Shown: positions 11,890-23,587 of the stretch, one piece after another
Layout of the letters: each line of letters opens with the position of its first letter
Numbering within the stretch: the stretch's first letter is position 1
Assembly: GCF_000687475.1 (NCBI RefSeq)
Contig: NC_057316.1
Span: 4,774,001-4,838,000 of the forward strand
Source of the DNA: Ustilaginoidea virens
Taxonomy: Eukaryota; Ascomycota; Sordariomycetes; Hypocreales; Clavicipitaceae
DNA: 64,000 bases
Direction: 5' to 3'
Notes under the pieces: model-generated
The model's database searches: none
Told to the model about the DNA's origin: nothing
What the model saw: the letters and a program-made list of their open reading frames with translations, nothing else
Program-made: the position numbers and the translations under genes

Positions 11890-12600
11890 GTATTATTAGG
11901 GGCGTTAATACCGGTTGTAGGATTAACTATATCTACGATCTATAAATAACGCTATATTATCAGCGATATCAATATCTTTAATATCCTAATATTACTGAGG
12001 CTATTATTGAAGAAAATAATGCTATTAAGTTATATAGGTAGTCTTGTAGATAAAAAGGGATCGCCATAAGTTAGCAGCGAGGCCTTCGAATATAAGGGCA
12101 TAATAATACAGGGCCTGGCTATACTTAGGGGTATCCCTTATAGCATTAAGGACTTATTGGTGAAGCTCTATATTAGCTATAAAGGGGGGGAAAAGACCAC
12201 GATATAGGCATTAAAGTTCTTCTAATAGGATATTAAGGCATTCTAGCTTTAACTTATCGGGATATTTCGCAATAGTTAATTAGAGCATTATTCTATTCTA
12301 ATAGTGCAAATAGAATTACTCTATACTCTTATTTTCGAAATGGCTCTTAACTTTATAGACTATATCGTCAAAAGTAAGGGTATTATAAATGCATTCGATG
12401 TTATCAAAATAGTAGGTCTTAGTATCGCCAATAAGTATAATTTGAAAGGCTCTAGCAAATATATTATTAGGTAATCCTAATAGGCAGCACTTGCTTTTAA
12501 AGGATATACCCTTTAGTATAAGGAAATCATCTATTTTGCTGCTATATCTATCCTCTATACAATAGCTACATAAGAGGTTAGATATCTTCTTCAATATATT
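11890..12600 (-). pseudogene. Ty1/copia gag relic, 5' part of the element at 3680-5275
   Basis: A 92-codon open stretch at 12594-12316 (minus) resembles the N-terminal half of fungal copia gag. It has FARAFQIILIGDTKTYYFD, then FDDIVYKVKSHFEN, like the family pattern in which a short block ending in YY is followed by a helix ending HFE. Together with the knuckle, protease and integrase at 5275-3680, it forms one minus-strand copia element. A solo LTR plus a gypsy element, about 6.6 kb, now splits it. I did not find this element's own LTRs. Confidence 0.65.
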
Positions 12601-13280
12601 ATTAAACCTAGTTTAGGAATAATCTTTTTAGTAGTGTTATTATTCCGGAGGGTATTCCGGAACGGCTTATTGGTAGCCTTACGGTAGGCTAGCAGGATCT
12701 CTTACTAGGTTATCCTATAACCTGGGTCGGTCCGGGTTTACCGGTACTCCCGTTAAAACCGTCCGTTTATCGGCCTAAGTAGGCCGATATTAGCGGGAAG
12801 GGCCGGGTACCATGCCTATTTTTAGTATTATTAGATAAGGCGTTAGGGCCTACGGGCCGCAATACCGCGATTTGTAATATCTAGTATTAGGGGCGGTATT
12901 AGCTTAAAAGGTATTATTATTGGGGTCCTCTATGGAAGAAAGCATATTATTGGGGCCTATAACCCAAGCTCTATTAGGTATGCTATAACCTCGAGGGGTA
13001 TTAAGGTAGCCGCCTCGGCTAGCCCGGCTAGGGATATAACCCCTAGGGTAAAGTATCTAATCGGTCGGGCTATAGTCTTCGTCGGCCGTTGCATATTATT
13101 AGCGGGAGCTTTCCCCTATTTCGAATAGTGACCTATTATAAATAGGCGTCTTCCCTTTTGGTTATTAAGACCGGCCCCTTTCTTCTTCAGTAGGGGCAGG
13201 GGCAAAAGGCTTCTTCGATATTAAGGGGGGGATAATAGGTTATTATAAATATAATCGTGCCACCCTTATTATTATAAAGT
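12601..13280. other. AT-rich relic DNA, unassigned
   Basis: The sequence is RIP-like but holds some GC-richer patches (about 12660-12830). I see no open frame or recognisable domain. Confidence 0.4.
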
Positions 13281-14000
13281 CCCTTAATATTAAGGCTTAT
13301 AAGGATCTTCTTAAGGGTCTTACTACGGTAGGTGCTTATAATGAATTCTATAAGCCTATGACTTCCTAGTCGAAATTACTAATAGGTACTAATACTTCCC
13401 TATAAGGGTTAAGTCGTAACTGGAATATCTTATGCCCTAATTAACGGTCAATCTCTTCTTAAGGCTATTTAGGGTTCTATTATTGTTAAAGGCATTCTAT
13501 TAAGGTAGGTATTATAATAGAGCCTAATACTCCAATATACACACCGTAATCCCATAGGTATATGCGGAATTCGCATAGGAATAGAGGATTAATGCGGTTA
13601 AATAGCTGTTTATCCTATTCACTATAATCTTTATGGAATAGTTCCTATAGGTTATTATTAATAATGCGGTTTTTCTTATAGGTGTAGATTAAGAAGGCCA
13701 GGCGGTTGTATAATGCTATAGTGGTGGCATCAGGGGTAACTGGCTCTATCGCAGTGGTCTAATTGTCATCGAGTAGGGGGGCAAATCGTTATAGCCTTTC
13801 GGGCAGTGCCGGTTGTGATATTAATAATTGTGATCGTGCTATAGTATTGAGAGGAGGGTTCGAGAAAGGGGGAGGGGGGGGATATATTGCAAAGAGTGTA
13901 AGGTTCATGCCTTATAAAGTTATTGCAAGGAATGTAAGAGGGCTTTTATTTGTGAGGGTATCCATAAGGATATCCGTAAGGGTAAGATAAAAGGAAAAAA
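13281..14000 (+). pseudogene. Possible DNA-transposon (piggyBac-like) transposase relic
   Basis: Reading through stops on the plus strand, about 13540-13690 gives a stretch with IPQV.AEF, then FL.VIINNAVFLI. About 13885-13990 gives CKECK...YCKECKRAFIC..IHK. A pair of CxxC motifs followed by a Cys/His end resembles the C-terminal zinc finger of piggyBac-type transposases, and the preceding hydrophobic NNAxxL block fits the end of that transposase domain. Similarity is weak and no terminal repeats were identified. A gag-type zinc finger of another element is an alternative. Confidence 0.3.
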
Positions 14001-14023
14001 AGAAGGGGTTAGTTAGCAAGATA

Positions 14024-14245
14024 ACCGTTCAACGGAATAAGTTATTTGCCTCCTATAGTTAGCAGTAGGCCGTTCAACGGAATAGGTTAGCCGCCTCCTA
14101 GATACTAAGGGTATCTTTAAAGATCGTAATAGTTAATATATTTTCTTCCTTCGTAATAGACGGAGGTAGAAGAGGTCTATATTATTCTTCCAATTTATTG
14201 GCAGTATAACCGTTCAACGGAATAGGTTATCTGCCTTCCTAATTA
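14024..14245 (+). repeat. Dispersed 21-bp repeats CCGTTCAACGGAATAGGTTA
   Basis: Three copies occur at about 14024, 14072 and 14208, each followed by a variant of TNTGCCTYCCTA. A degraded fourth copy lies near 15074. Each unit contains the palindrome CCGTTCAACGG. Function unknown. Confidence 0.5.
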
Positions 14246-14344
14246 GTACGATTTGCAATAGAAATCGTCTCTTCGAGAGTAATTTTGCTGATCTATAATA
14301 CACCATTCTTTGCGGGATATAATCCTGTGAGTGGTGGTTATTAC

Positions 14345-14705
14345 TACTGATTAGTATTGATATAAACTCAGGGTACCCAGTTATACGTAGGGTCGCGCGC
14401 GTGGTATCATGTACCGTAAGGTCACTAAGTAAAGGATTTAATTGCTTTACTAATGACTACTATCTAAAAGGAAAGAAAGGAAGCAAAAGAGGGTAATTGC
14501 ACGATATGGCCTTTTTGTGCGTGCCGTGGTCACGTGCATCGGCGCAGTCGGGCCGGGCTGCTCGCGTGCCCTACCGGGCTTAGGGGTAAAGGGGCAAAAG
14601 TGGCCATATCGTGTGCAACGGGTGTGCGCGGCACATTCGTCGCAATGTGCCCAATTGGTGCCCAATTCGGCACCTTACGACAGCGATTCCGACAGAGGGA
14701 GCATT
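14345..14705 (+). repeat. Interspersed repeat 'R', copy 2
   Basis: Similar to copy 3 along its whole length. Core inverted arms are CACGATATGGCC (14500-14511) and GGCCATATCGTG (14602-14613). It has a GC-rich centre and a flank holding a CGCGCGCGTGGTATC block. Downstream of about 14705 the copies diverge. Confidence 0.7.
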
Positions 14706-15184
14706 TAGTATAGGTATTAGAAGGAAGTAATTAATAAAAAGAAGGAAGAAAGGAAGTAAGGAAGGAAGCAATAGTCGGGCAGGATATTATAAGCGTTCCG
14801 GTTGCTTATTTGACTATTAAATATAACGGTAAATAGGTCCTTTACCATTATAAGGCTTTGAGTCGCTTGCGTAAAAACCTGCGTTTTGGCCTGCTAATTG
14901 TATCACGATAGGTCTTTAGCGCTACGTCTAGCACAACCAAAGATATCGTAATATTTAGCTATCGTTATTGGCTGGTATACTATCAGTGTGATATTTGGCG
15001 ATTGTTCCTTGTGATAGACGAGTAGGGAAGGTTAGATATAATTAGTTTATCCCTTAGTTCGTAATATCCGTAGCCGTTCCTCTGAATAGGCTAGATTATG
15101 TTCCTTATTAGTACGATTTAATTAAATCGTCTCTTCTTGCTAGTCCTAGCTAATCTGTAAAGTGAACTTCAACTTCACTGATTA

Positions 15185-15520
15185 GTATTGGTGTTATATT
15201 AAGAGGTACCTAGTTGTACGTAGGGTCGCGCGCGTGGTATCGTATACCGTTGGGTCACAGGTTAAAGGTATGATTATTTTTTTGATTATGACTGACTAAC
15301 TAAGAGGGAAGAAAGGAAGCAAAAGAGGGTAATTACACGATGTGGCCTTTTTGTGCGTGTGCCGTTGTCACGTGCATCGGCGCAGTCGGGCCGGGCTGCC
15401 CGTGTGCCCTACCGGGCTCAGGGGTAAAGGGGCAAAAGTGGCCACATCGTGCGCAGCAGTGTGCGCGGCACATCCGTCGCAATGTGCTCAATTGGGCACC
15501 TTGCGACAGCGATTCCGACA
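15185..15520 (+). repeat. Interspersed repeat 'R', copy 3, at the edge of the AT block
   Basis: This is the least mutated of the three copies. Core inverted arms CACGATGTGGCC (15336-15347) and GGCCACATCGTG (15440-15451) are perfect. The GC-rich centre is intact. The AT-rich, RIP-like composition ends within about 100 bp downstream. Confidence 0.7.
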
Positions 15521-15535
15521 CGGTTGATATGTAGT

Positions 15536-15918
15536 CTCGGCGCAGTCAGCTGACCGCTGGATGGTGTCGTAACGACCCATTATTTATATCTTTGCGACAC
15601 TACATATCATCTAGGGACAGTGTATTATCGTGATGTTGATGCGACTGCAGGTGGGCGGTAGCATAACCTGCAATGTCTCATTCGTGGATTTTCCCATTCT
15701 TTTTCTTTTTCTTTTTCTTTTTCTTTTTCTTTTAATTTTATTTTTTTGAAAAAGAAAAAAAAAAAACTCCAAGTCCTCAGGTCTGAGGGAATACTGGGCA
15801 TCTTTGTCCAAGATCATGGCGATAAGCCACGTACAGAGCGCGTCGCGTCGCGGCCATCAAAGGGTTCAAGTCCATCGATTCACATCGGAGTACAAGGCGT
15901 CCAACGTCACAAAGCGCC

Positions 15919-15964
<46 letters not shown>

Positions 15965-17022
15965 CTTCGTCCCGACGACGCCGCCCCAGCATGACATGTC
16001 GCCCCGCGATCTCCACGATACGTAAGGGTGCTACGCAATCTAAAGACTAGGACAGGCTGGAGCATCGTCACGGCCATGGTGGGCGTCGTGTTACCAGTAC
16101 CAGAGACGGACGGTTGTAGACTGGCCATTGCCAACGGATGTTTCGGTGTTCAATTACAGATTGCCCGGGATTGGCTCAAGAGTCAACAGCCAACAGGTTG
16201 CGCCTTGGCCTTGATTTGCGTCACGAACCCGAGCACCTTGCCGTTGTTGAAGGATGGGAACATCATGAATGAACCAACCGCTGATTTGTGCGACGGCAGA
16301 CGAGAAGAGTTATCCCGAGTCGCCAGAGCAGCCGACTCGAGGGAAGGGAACAAAGGGTAGAGGAAGCAGTGCTGGTTTGCGGGTACCTGGCGCCGAACCG
16401 ACCAGTCGGCCGGCACAGGCATTTCGCTTCGTCCCAGGGAGAGGATGCTGCGGGAAGTTTGAAAGGATCATGGTTGCCACATCAGCTTGGGAGGGTTAAA
16501 AGAATCCGCAAGATGGTCTAATCATGCACAGCACCTACCTACATAGGTACCCAAGTTAAGCCCTGGGGCCGCGTTGTGGCGACTACATACCCGTCAGTAC
16601 ATCATACCTGTAGTCTGTGGGCGTAAGCCGAATCCCTCTTGGCGGGGCCGAGCATGTGCCTGCGGGCTGGCAGCGCGTGCTTTGGAGACAAAGAGCAAGC
16701 AAGACTGGATCCATCAATATGGCTGCTTCCGGCTGCTTTCAGCCGCAAGTTTGTTGTTGTTTGTGTCTGGTTGTTTGTTGTTCGTCTGGTCCGTCCACTT
16801 TGCTTTCCGCCTTGCGTTTGGCAGTGTAAGGCAGTGTTTGGCAAAAGACTGGAGAGTTGGGAAGGTGCAGGCTGGGCCTGCCTGTGGGTTCGGGTACCTC
16901 GCTGCCGGAGCAGGGGATTGCGAGGCAGCAAGGCATCGAGGGGAGGGGGGAGGGCGCACCCCACCAGACTTGGCTTGGCGTCCACTTGCAGCTTCTACCA
17001 AGAGAGCAAAAACCCGAAGACG

Positions 17023-17054
<32 letters not shown>

Positions 17055-20000
17055 TTTGACAGAGCCAGCCACCAACCTCACAACCTCACCAACGGGAGCG
17101 TCGGCTCGCGACTGCACATGTGAACCTCTCCCCACCCCGAAAATCAAAACGCAGTACGGACTACATACCGTCATTTCAACTCATCAAGCTCGCGACAGGG
17201 TCCGGCGCCGCTAGTGCACCGTAGATCGCCAGCGTCTCGCTGGGTGGCCCGCGCTCTGACGGGACATTCGCACCTGTCCAATCACGCGGCGACTCCAAGA
17301 GACAAGCAGCGTGCTTCATCCATGGACAGGGGCCCCTGGAAGGCTGGACCGGCTCATGGGGATGGGGCGGAATCCAGAGATGGCCTACGGAGGGAGCACC
17401 GAGCACCGAGGGAGCACCGAGGGACAGTTCGACTGCCTGGTGCGCAGAACGGGAACGGAGCACAACCCTGACCGTTGTTGGCCCCTTGCCTGACCAGAAA
17501 AGTGGCTGGCAAACTGTCAGGTATGGGAACGCCCTGGAATCAAAAGGAATTCGCGGACTGCGGGACCACGGGCTGCTGACTACCGACTCGTCCAAGAGTG
17601 CAAACTTCTTTGCAGCTGACGCTAGGGACGAAAGTCGCCGAACCCAGATCACACCTGGCCGCTCTATCCGAAGAATCACGCATCTTTTCCCCCCTGCCGC
17701 GCCCTTCAGGTCGGGGATCATGGTGCTCATCTCACCCTATCGCTCGGTTCCGTTTCCAGCTCGGACGCGACTTTCAGCAGCGTCAAAGATGCAGTAAACC
17801 GTACGTTGCCGGCCGCCACAGCACGCGCGCCTATCCTCGCAAAAGCTTCTGATGTTCCTCGAATCGTCGCCTCGTCGCTTCGCGCGGCGGATGCGGCTCG
17901 GTTCTCGTGCTTGCTTCCGCTTGCAGCCAACGGCTTTGCACTCACGGCCCAAATGGCCAACGAACGGGTCGACTCCCCAGTCTCACTCAAGTGGGCAGTG
18001 GCCGTGGCCAGGGGGGCCGCCATCTTGATGAGCCCTGCCTGGCACAGCTGGGGCCGGCAATCGACAGCACATTGAAACTTTTTGGGGATTGCCACCAAGT
18101 GCTCCAGAGTCGGCTCCATTAGCACCCAGACCCTGGGCTCTGCTAGCTAGCTGGTGGTATGTCGCTGGGTTGCTAGCATTGACCAGATTGACTCGCTATG
18201 TCTCGTCCCTTTTGGCGGCCGCCCCTTCGGCTAGATGCAGCGCTATAGGGTCGAGCGATCGCAGCGCTCAATGCCAATGTCCAATCGTCTGGTCGTTCAA
18301 TGGATGCCACCAGACATCAATTGCATCGTGCCATCCAACGGGCGAAGCGGGCAGGGGGGGTGACGCTGCAGCGGCCCCAGGGGTCCCCTCAGAAGACCAC
18401 ATGCAGGCAGGGCAGGCTCAAGTGCTGCCTTGCAGTCGAGTTGACCCAGCTGGACGAGACTTTTCATCCCTTAAATAAAGCCCCAGCGCCAGTGCCTGGT
18501 CTGGCTTACCCCAGAGGCCTATCGGATTGATGTCTCAATGCGATTGTTTACCTACGCTTTACTCTGTAGACCGCGGTCTGACTACGAAGCGGTTTTTCGA
18601 ACACTGCCATTGCTTGCCGAAGCTGAAAACGACGCTCTGCCGAAGATGCTGTGTAGGCTATGTAGACGTAAGGCATGTAGAACTATCCTCCGTATCGCGG
18701 GTGTCGTTTCCTCGGCATCTTGCGATAGGCTGCAGCCTGCATTGCATGCCAGTCAAATGTACTATCCATACATTGTACTCTTTCGCCGCCGGTGTCAGGC
18801 TGGGGCACACCGCAATACCAATGACTGACGGACCTTGCCAACATGATTGATGGGCTACGGGGGGGGGGGGGGGGGGGGTTCAACAGGTTATACGGCGTTA
18901 CCATGACGAAGCCAGTACGCACTTGCACGTACCCAGACTCGTCCCAATCATCTGTACTGGTAGATAACATTTGAACGTAGCGGGGCATGGCAGAAGTCTG
19001 GTACATACTCCGTACAGAGGGTACATACAGAGGGTGGGGCGGGGGTGGAGGCGGAGGAGGTGCCAGCGTGTGGGCAAAACGTCAAAAGTGGAGAGCCGCC
19101 AGCGGCTGGCTGCCCGAGTGGCGAAATTACCAACAGCAGCTCGGCTTCGTCTTGTTTTCAAACTTCCGACCTGCAACTTCCTTTGCAGCAGCGGAGAACT
19201 CGTACTCGTACTCGTACAGGCGGGCTGGTTCTTCAGCAGTCAGCTGCGTGCAACTGCGCGCACGACATGCTGCCTGGTGTGAGCTGAGCCGGCCTTGGGG
19301 GAATCTCCTCGCTCGGTCACCAAGTTGACGTCGAACGCCCCACGCCCCACGCCCCACGCCCCACGCCCCACGCCGTGGGCAGGAAGGAGGCTTCCGCCAC
19401 GCCACGCCACGCCACGCCACGCCGCGCCCCGTTGTTTGAGAGTCCCAATAGCCAGCGCGAGCTCAACGAGCCATTTGGCGCCCCGCTGCGACCGCCAGGG
19501 GGCCCGCCGCTATTGCCATGCCAGCTGTTTGGAAATTGGGACAACCCCTCCCGTCCGCTTATTAGCTGCACGCTGCCCTGCACGTCGGCACTATGCGCAC
19601 TAAGGAGGTACCTAAGGTACCTAGGTACCTATGCAAGCCCCAGCAAGGGAGAGGAAAGGAGTCTGGTCCAAGTCGGATCGGCGCAGGGGGTTGGCCTTGC
19701 GCCTGCCTGCCTGCCCGCCTCTCTGCTGCGCCTGGGATGTGCCTGGAATGTGCCTGCCATTGTCCTGCACCCTCACCTGCACCCTTCGGCATCACATTAG
19801 GTACCTAGGTACTTGGAGTCCGCATCTTGAGTCTACATCCGAGTCCACGTCCGAGTCAGTCCATAGCTGCCCGTCAGCCCTGGACATATATCTCACTTCC
19901 ATCGCCCGCCAGCCGCCGACGCTGCCGACGCTGCCAGCCCGCGTTCCGCCAGCTTTTCCCTCCTTGGCCTATCGCCACATCGAACGCTTCTTCTTCAGGG

Positions 20001-20227
20001 CGGCGGAGTTTCTAGCCCTCTTCGTCGGCCCACAGATTCTAGAGGCCTTTCTTCTGTTTCACCATCTGTTGCTTGATTCGTATTGACCATCAGCCCTCAA
20101 GGACCCCTTAACCTAGTCCAGCTGGACCCCGGCGTCCATCTCCCAGCAGACATCTCGTCCCTCCTGCTCCCCCAGGGCCGTTGGACCAGTCAGTCTATGG
20201 CATCAAACCAACTTGCCCACCAAAGCG
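15536..20227. other. Gene-poor GC-rich intergenic DNA with simple repeats
   Basis: I see no convincing gene. Overlapping frames here are short, lack splice support and often run through homopolymers. Contents include a 43-T tract (15922-15964), a 29-A tract (17023-17051), 20 G (18859-18878), ACTCGT repeats (19198-19217), GCCCCAC heptamers (19335-19374), GCCAC pentamers (19396-19420) and palindromic GGTACCTAGGTACC-like motifs (19605-19625, 19797-19812). The last few hundred bases should hold the promoter and leader of the next gene. Confidence 0.5.
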
Positions 20228-22701
20228 ATGGGGCTCCTCGACCTCCTCAGTCGGAGATCCAGTACTTGTGACGGCCCTTACGACCGATCACTAAGCCTTC
20301 ACCACGACGGTCGTCCCGTAGCGACATCGTCGACTGGTAAGTCTGCAATGCAAGCAGCGGCCGACGCTTCGGGAGTCTGCTGACCCAAACCCCGATGGCA
20401 GCTTTCCGAACGTCGCGCATTGAACGATGCCTCTCGCTCGAAAAGCTGCAAAACGCGGCAGATGGAGAAGTGGACGGCCATGGCAGTGGCCTCCAAGAAT
20501 CAGTGTCGAAACGATGGTCTCTGCTAGACGCCCGACAAGCGCCAATGGCCCTTCGATCACATTCAAGTCTCAGTAATATACATCCGAGGACGCAGAAGGA
20601 AGCTCGTTCCCCGACAACCCATTCCTTCTCCCGTTTGAGTTCTAGCTTCAAGAGAGCGGCGCGAGCGCCTGCTCATATCGACCTCCTGGACGCCCAGGGT
20701 GGCATGAAACCGTTGGATTTTCGGTCCCGCGTTCAGGCTTCCGGTGTGAGAGACTATGGTGAAGACGTAGCGGAAAGGAACATGGGCGAGAACGGCGTCG
20801 ACGTACAAAGCCCCGCTGCTCAAGACTTTTACCACAGACGACGGCGGGGTTTTGCACCAAGCCCCTCCATCACCAGCTCGTGCCCGCCAGCCGACCAGTC
20901 AAATTATGACGGCAGCACCTACGGCGGCAGCGACATGGGGGACACATCGTATACCGAGGACCTGGGCTTTGCCCCGAAACAGCTGTCAATGCTGTCTCCG
21001 GAGCCGAGGCGGGAAGTCAGCGGTGTTGTCGCCGGCCAGCCCCCTTCCCGTCGCACCCAGAGCTGGGATTCCAGGTGCATCATGTCTGCAGGCGGGCCGT
21101 CCCTGCATCGTAGAGGCTATTGTCGAGAATATGCTTGCCCAATCGACGAGAATGAGCGTCCGCAAAACCTGGGCCGTCGCTGGGACAGGGACCAGGCCCG
21201 GGGCCGTGGCTTCAAGTCCGGCCTCGCAGTCGACGTGTCAGCCTCCAACAATCTCCAGCACGATTCAACGCGCGGCGCTGCGCCGGCCAGGTCCATTTCT
21301 CCCCCGGTGGTGCCCAGGTACCGACACGGGAACAAAATAGCCACAATGCAAGAGCAAGGCGATCGCCAGAACACGGACTTTGGGCATGCGGACGTCTATG
21401 AACCGGAACATGCTGCATCAACGGGCCGTGGGCAAGAGACTGGACGCTCCCGGCAAACAGAACATCACCGGCATAGGAAACATGAGCAGAGGAATCACGA
21501 TGCAAGAGCCGCATACGAGAGCGAGGACTCTGAATGCGACATGCCAATACCCAATGCCCCCCCTCGGCCCGCAAGGCCTCGGCCCGCACCCGTCGCTCCA
21601 CCGTCGTACCATGCCGAGTGGCAGACAGCGGTGCGGCGAGCCGTCGAAGAGTCTTTGGCGCAGATGCCGTTGTCGGCCGATCTCAAGTTTCTGCTGGAGC
21701 TATCTCGAAGAGGTCTGTCCCTGCAGGACATGCCGCACAACGTCGGCCTGCAAAGTCCCGCTGCGCAACGAGGATCCGTCACATCCATGAGCACCCCGAC
21801 AACGGATGTGTTTGACTACTCGAGCATCAGCGCTGGCCGGCCGCAGAGCCGACACACGGCGAGAACCTCGATCGATTCCTCGGTGAAGCTCGAGCTGCAT
21901 CCCAGGGCCGATTATTGCAGCAGCCTGTCGAGGGAGACGGCCCTGGAAAGGGCCAACTGCACGTCCCCAACAATGTCGACCGTGGAGCACGACGCATCCT
22001 CATCATCACGGTCATTATCATCCCCCAGCCCCTCCGCGCCAACGGATACCAAACCCCAACCGAGCACGGCCGCCGACACTTCAGACCATGCTCGTGGGGG
22101 CCAAGCCATAATGGAAACAGACGACTGCGAGTGCCTCACCTCGGACTATTCCGATGCCGACTCGTTTGCCGAGAAGCGCCAGCAGCTTGCGAGCGACGGC
22201 GAGTCCCTGTTACTCAACGAGGGCAAATTTGGAGACATTAGCAACAGCTTGCCCGGCATCGTAAACATAGGCGCCGCCGCCGATTGCATGATTTGCAGAA
22301 TTCTGGCTAATCTGCAAGGGGTTCCGCTGCCGACGGGACCCTGCAGCCACAACGGGAGAATGTCGAAGAAGCAGCGCCTGCAAGCGCTGGGATACGACTA
22401 CGATTCCGACGAGAGCGAACAGGGCGAACAGGGCGACCAGGGCGACCAGGGGGGGCCAGGGGCAGCCAAGGAGACGGCCCCTCCTTGCAGCAGGAAGAAG
22501 AAGCTCATCAGCGGCAGCGGTGGAGGCCTGCGGCGGCTGAAGCTCGTGGACGACCGCATCGAGGAAGACAGCGAGGAAGAGCGCGACCCGGCCAAGAAGC
22601 TGCAGCAAGGGTCCGAACTGCGACGAAAGTCAGGCATGGGCCTCAGGATTCCCACGTCGCCTCTTGCCAGCGTCCATGGCAAGGTTGCGGGCAATGCCTA
22701 A
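20228..22701 (+). CDS. Conserved-type disordered protein of unknown function, 802 aa, one intron
   Basis: I do not recognise this protein. Exon 1 is read as 20228-20336, starting MGLLDLLSRRSSTCD. Intron 20337-20401 (65 bp) has donor GTAAGT, a TGCTGAC branch-type motif and acceptor GGCAG. Exon 2 runs 20402-22701. The phase-1 join restores one frame. The uninterrupted frame would start instead at 20395, but an upstream ATG with clean splice sites is more gene-like. The product is Ser/Arg/Pro-rich with little predicted fold. A cluster near the C-terminus (DCMICRIL, then GPCSHNGR) is the only Cys-containing block that looks ordered. It is followed by acidic DYDSDESEQGEQGDQ repeats and a basic KKK patch. 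A cytosolic or nuclear regulatory role is possible but not shown. Confidence 0.75.
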
Positions 22702-23587
22702 GACGACGTTGGCTCCTTTCTGTCTTGTCTTTTTTGTTTTCTCCCCTTACTATTTTATTCCGACTTTTCTGGCTACATTTATATATATATATATCTATAT
22801 ATATATATATATATATCTTGCAAGATCCCCGACGACCAGAGCGGGGTGCGACGCTGGCGAGTCCCATCTTGTCGCAGCACAGCACCACCACCACCACCAC
22901 TTTCCCGACTGCTCACGACGACGGGGTTCTGTTTCATCTTGTTCTATTTTTCCTTGCTTCATCTTACGACGGGGAGGACACGGGACTTTCCTTTCGCGAG
23001 CGGGCACGCCCCGGGACATGTATCAGGGAGAATTTGGCGAACACGTTGCGACTGGACTTGGCAGAAGCGATTTTGGACATATACCCAGCGTTCTTTTTTT
23101 GTAGGCCCGGCGCGGCGGGCCGCCGCAGCCTGTAGTAGCTGTAGTAGCCGCAGCCGCAGCTGGTAGAGAGAGGCAACGTCTGCTCGAACCGAGGTTTTGC
23201 TTCGAGTCGACACGACCGTAATGTAATGTTAGCATCTAAAGAAATGCCTAGCCGTCGCGCCGAGCCAGCCATGTGCATCGAGCAGGCTTTTACGTGTGAC
23301 TGCCGTATTTCCCATGCCCCCCCCCCCCTTCAATCCCAGGGTGCCCATCGGCTGGCATTTCGCGGCGTGCCATTTCGGCAGTCTGGTCTGCACTGGGATA
23401 ACCAAGATGAAAGTACAAATACTAGCTAGCTGCCGTGGATATGAGCCCGCAAGGGTACGTGTATACATAGTGTACATGTTGAAATCAGATTCCCTCCCAT
23501 CTACCTGTAATCCAAATGCCTCGTTTCAACACACAACACAAAAAAAAAAAAAGGCGTTAGATTCATCGTGCACCACAACGCCCAACT
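22702..23587. other. Intergenic region between convergent genes; (AT)n microsatellite
   Basis: This holds the 3' flanks of two convergent genes. A TATATA/TATC microsatellite lies at 22778-22817, close to the stop codon of the upstream gene. A CCGCAGC/TGTAGTAG stretch lies near 23130-23165, with A12 near 23540. No gene seen. Confidence 0.6.

Noticed and set aside
15820..15890. A tRNA-like B-box word (GGTTCAAGTCC) near 15866
   Set aside because: No cloverleaf, A box or acceptor stem can be built around it.
16574..17214. Overlapping plus frames of 161 and 191 codons
   Set aside because: They run through a 29-A tract coded as poly-Lys, have no recognisable domain, and several frames are open equally here because of the GC-rich composition.
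17176..17730. Minus frame of 184 codons
   Set aside because: No domain, no splice context, low-complexity composition; looks like a chance frame in GC-rich DNA.
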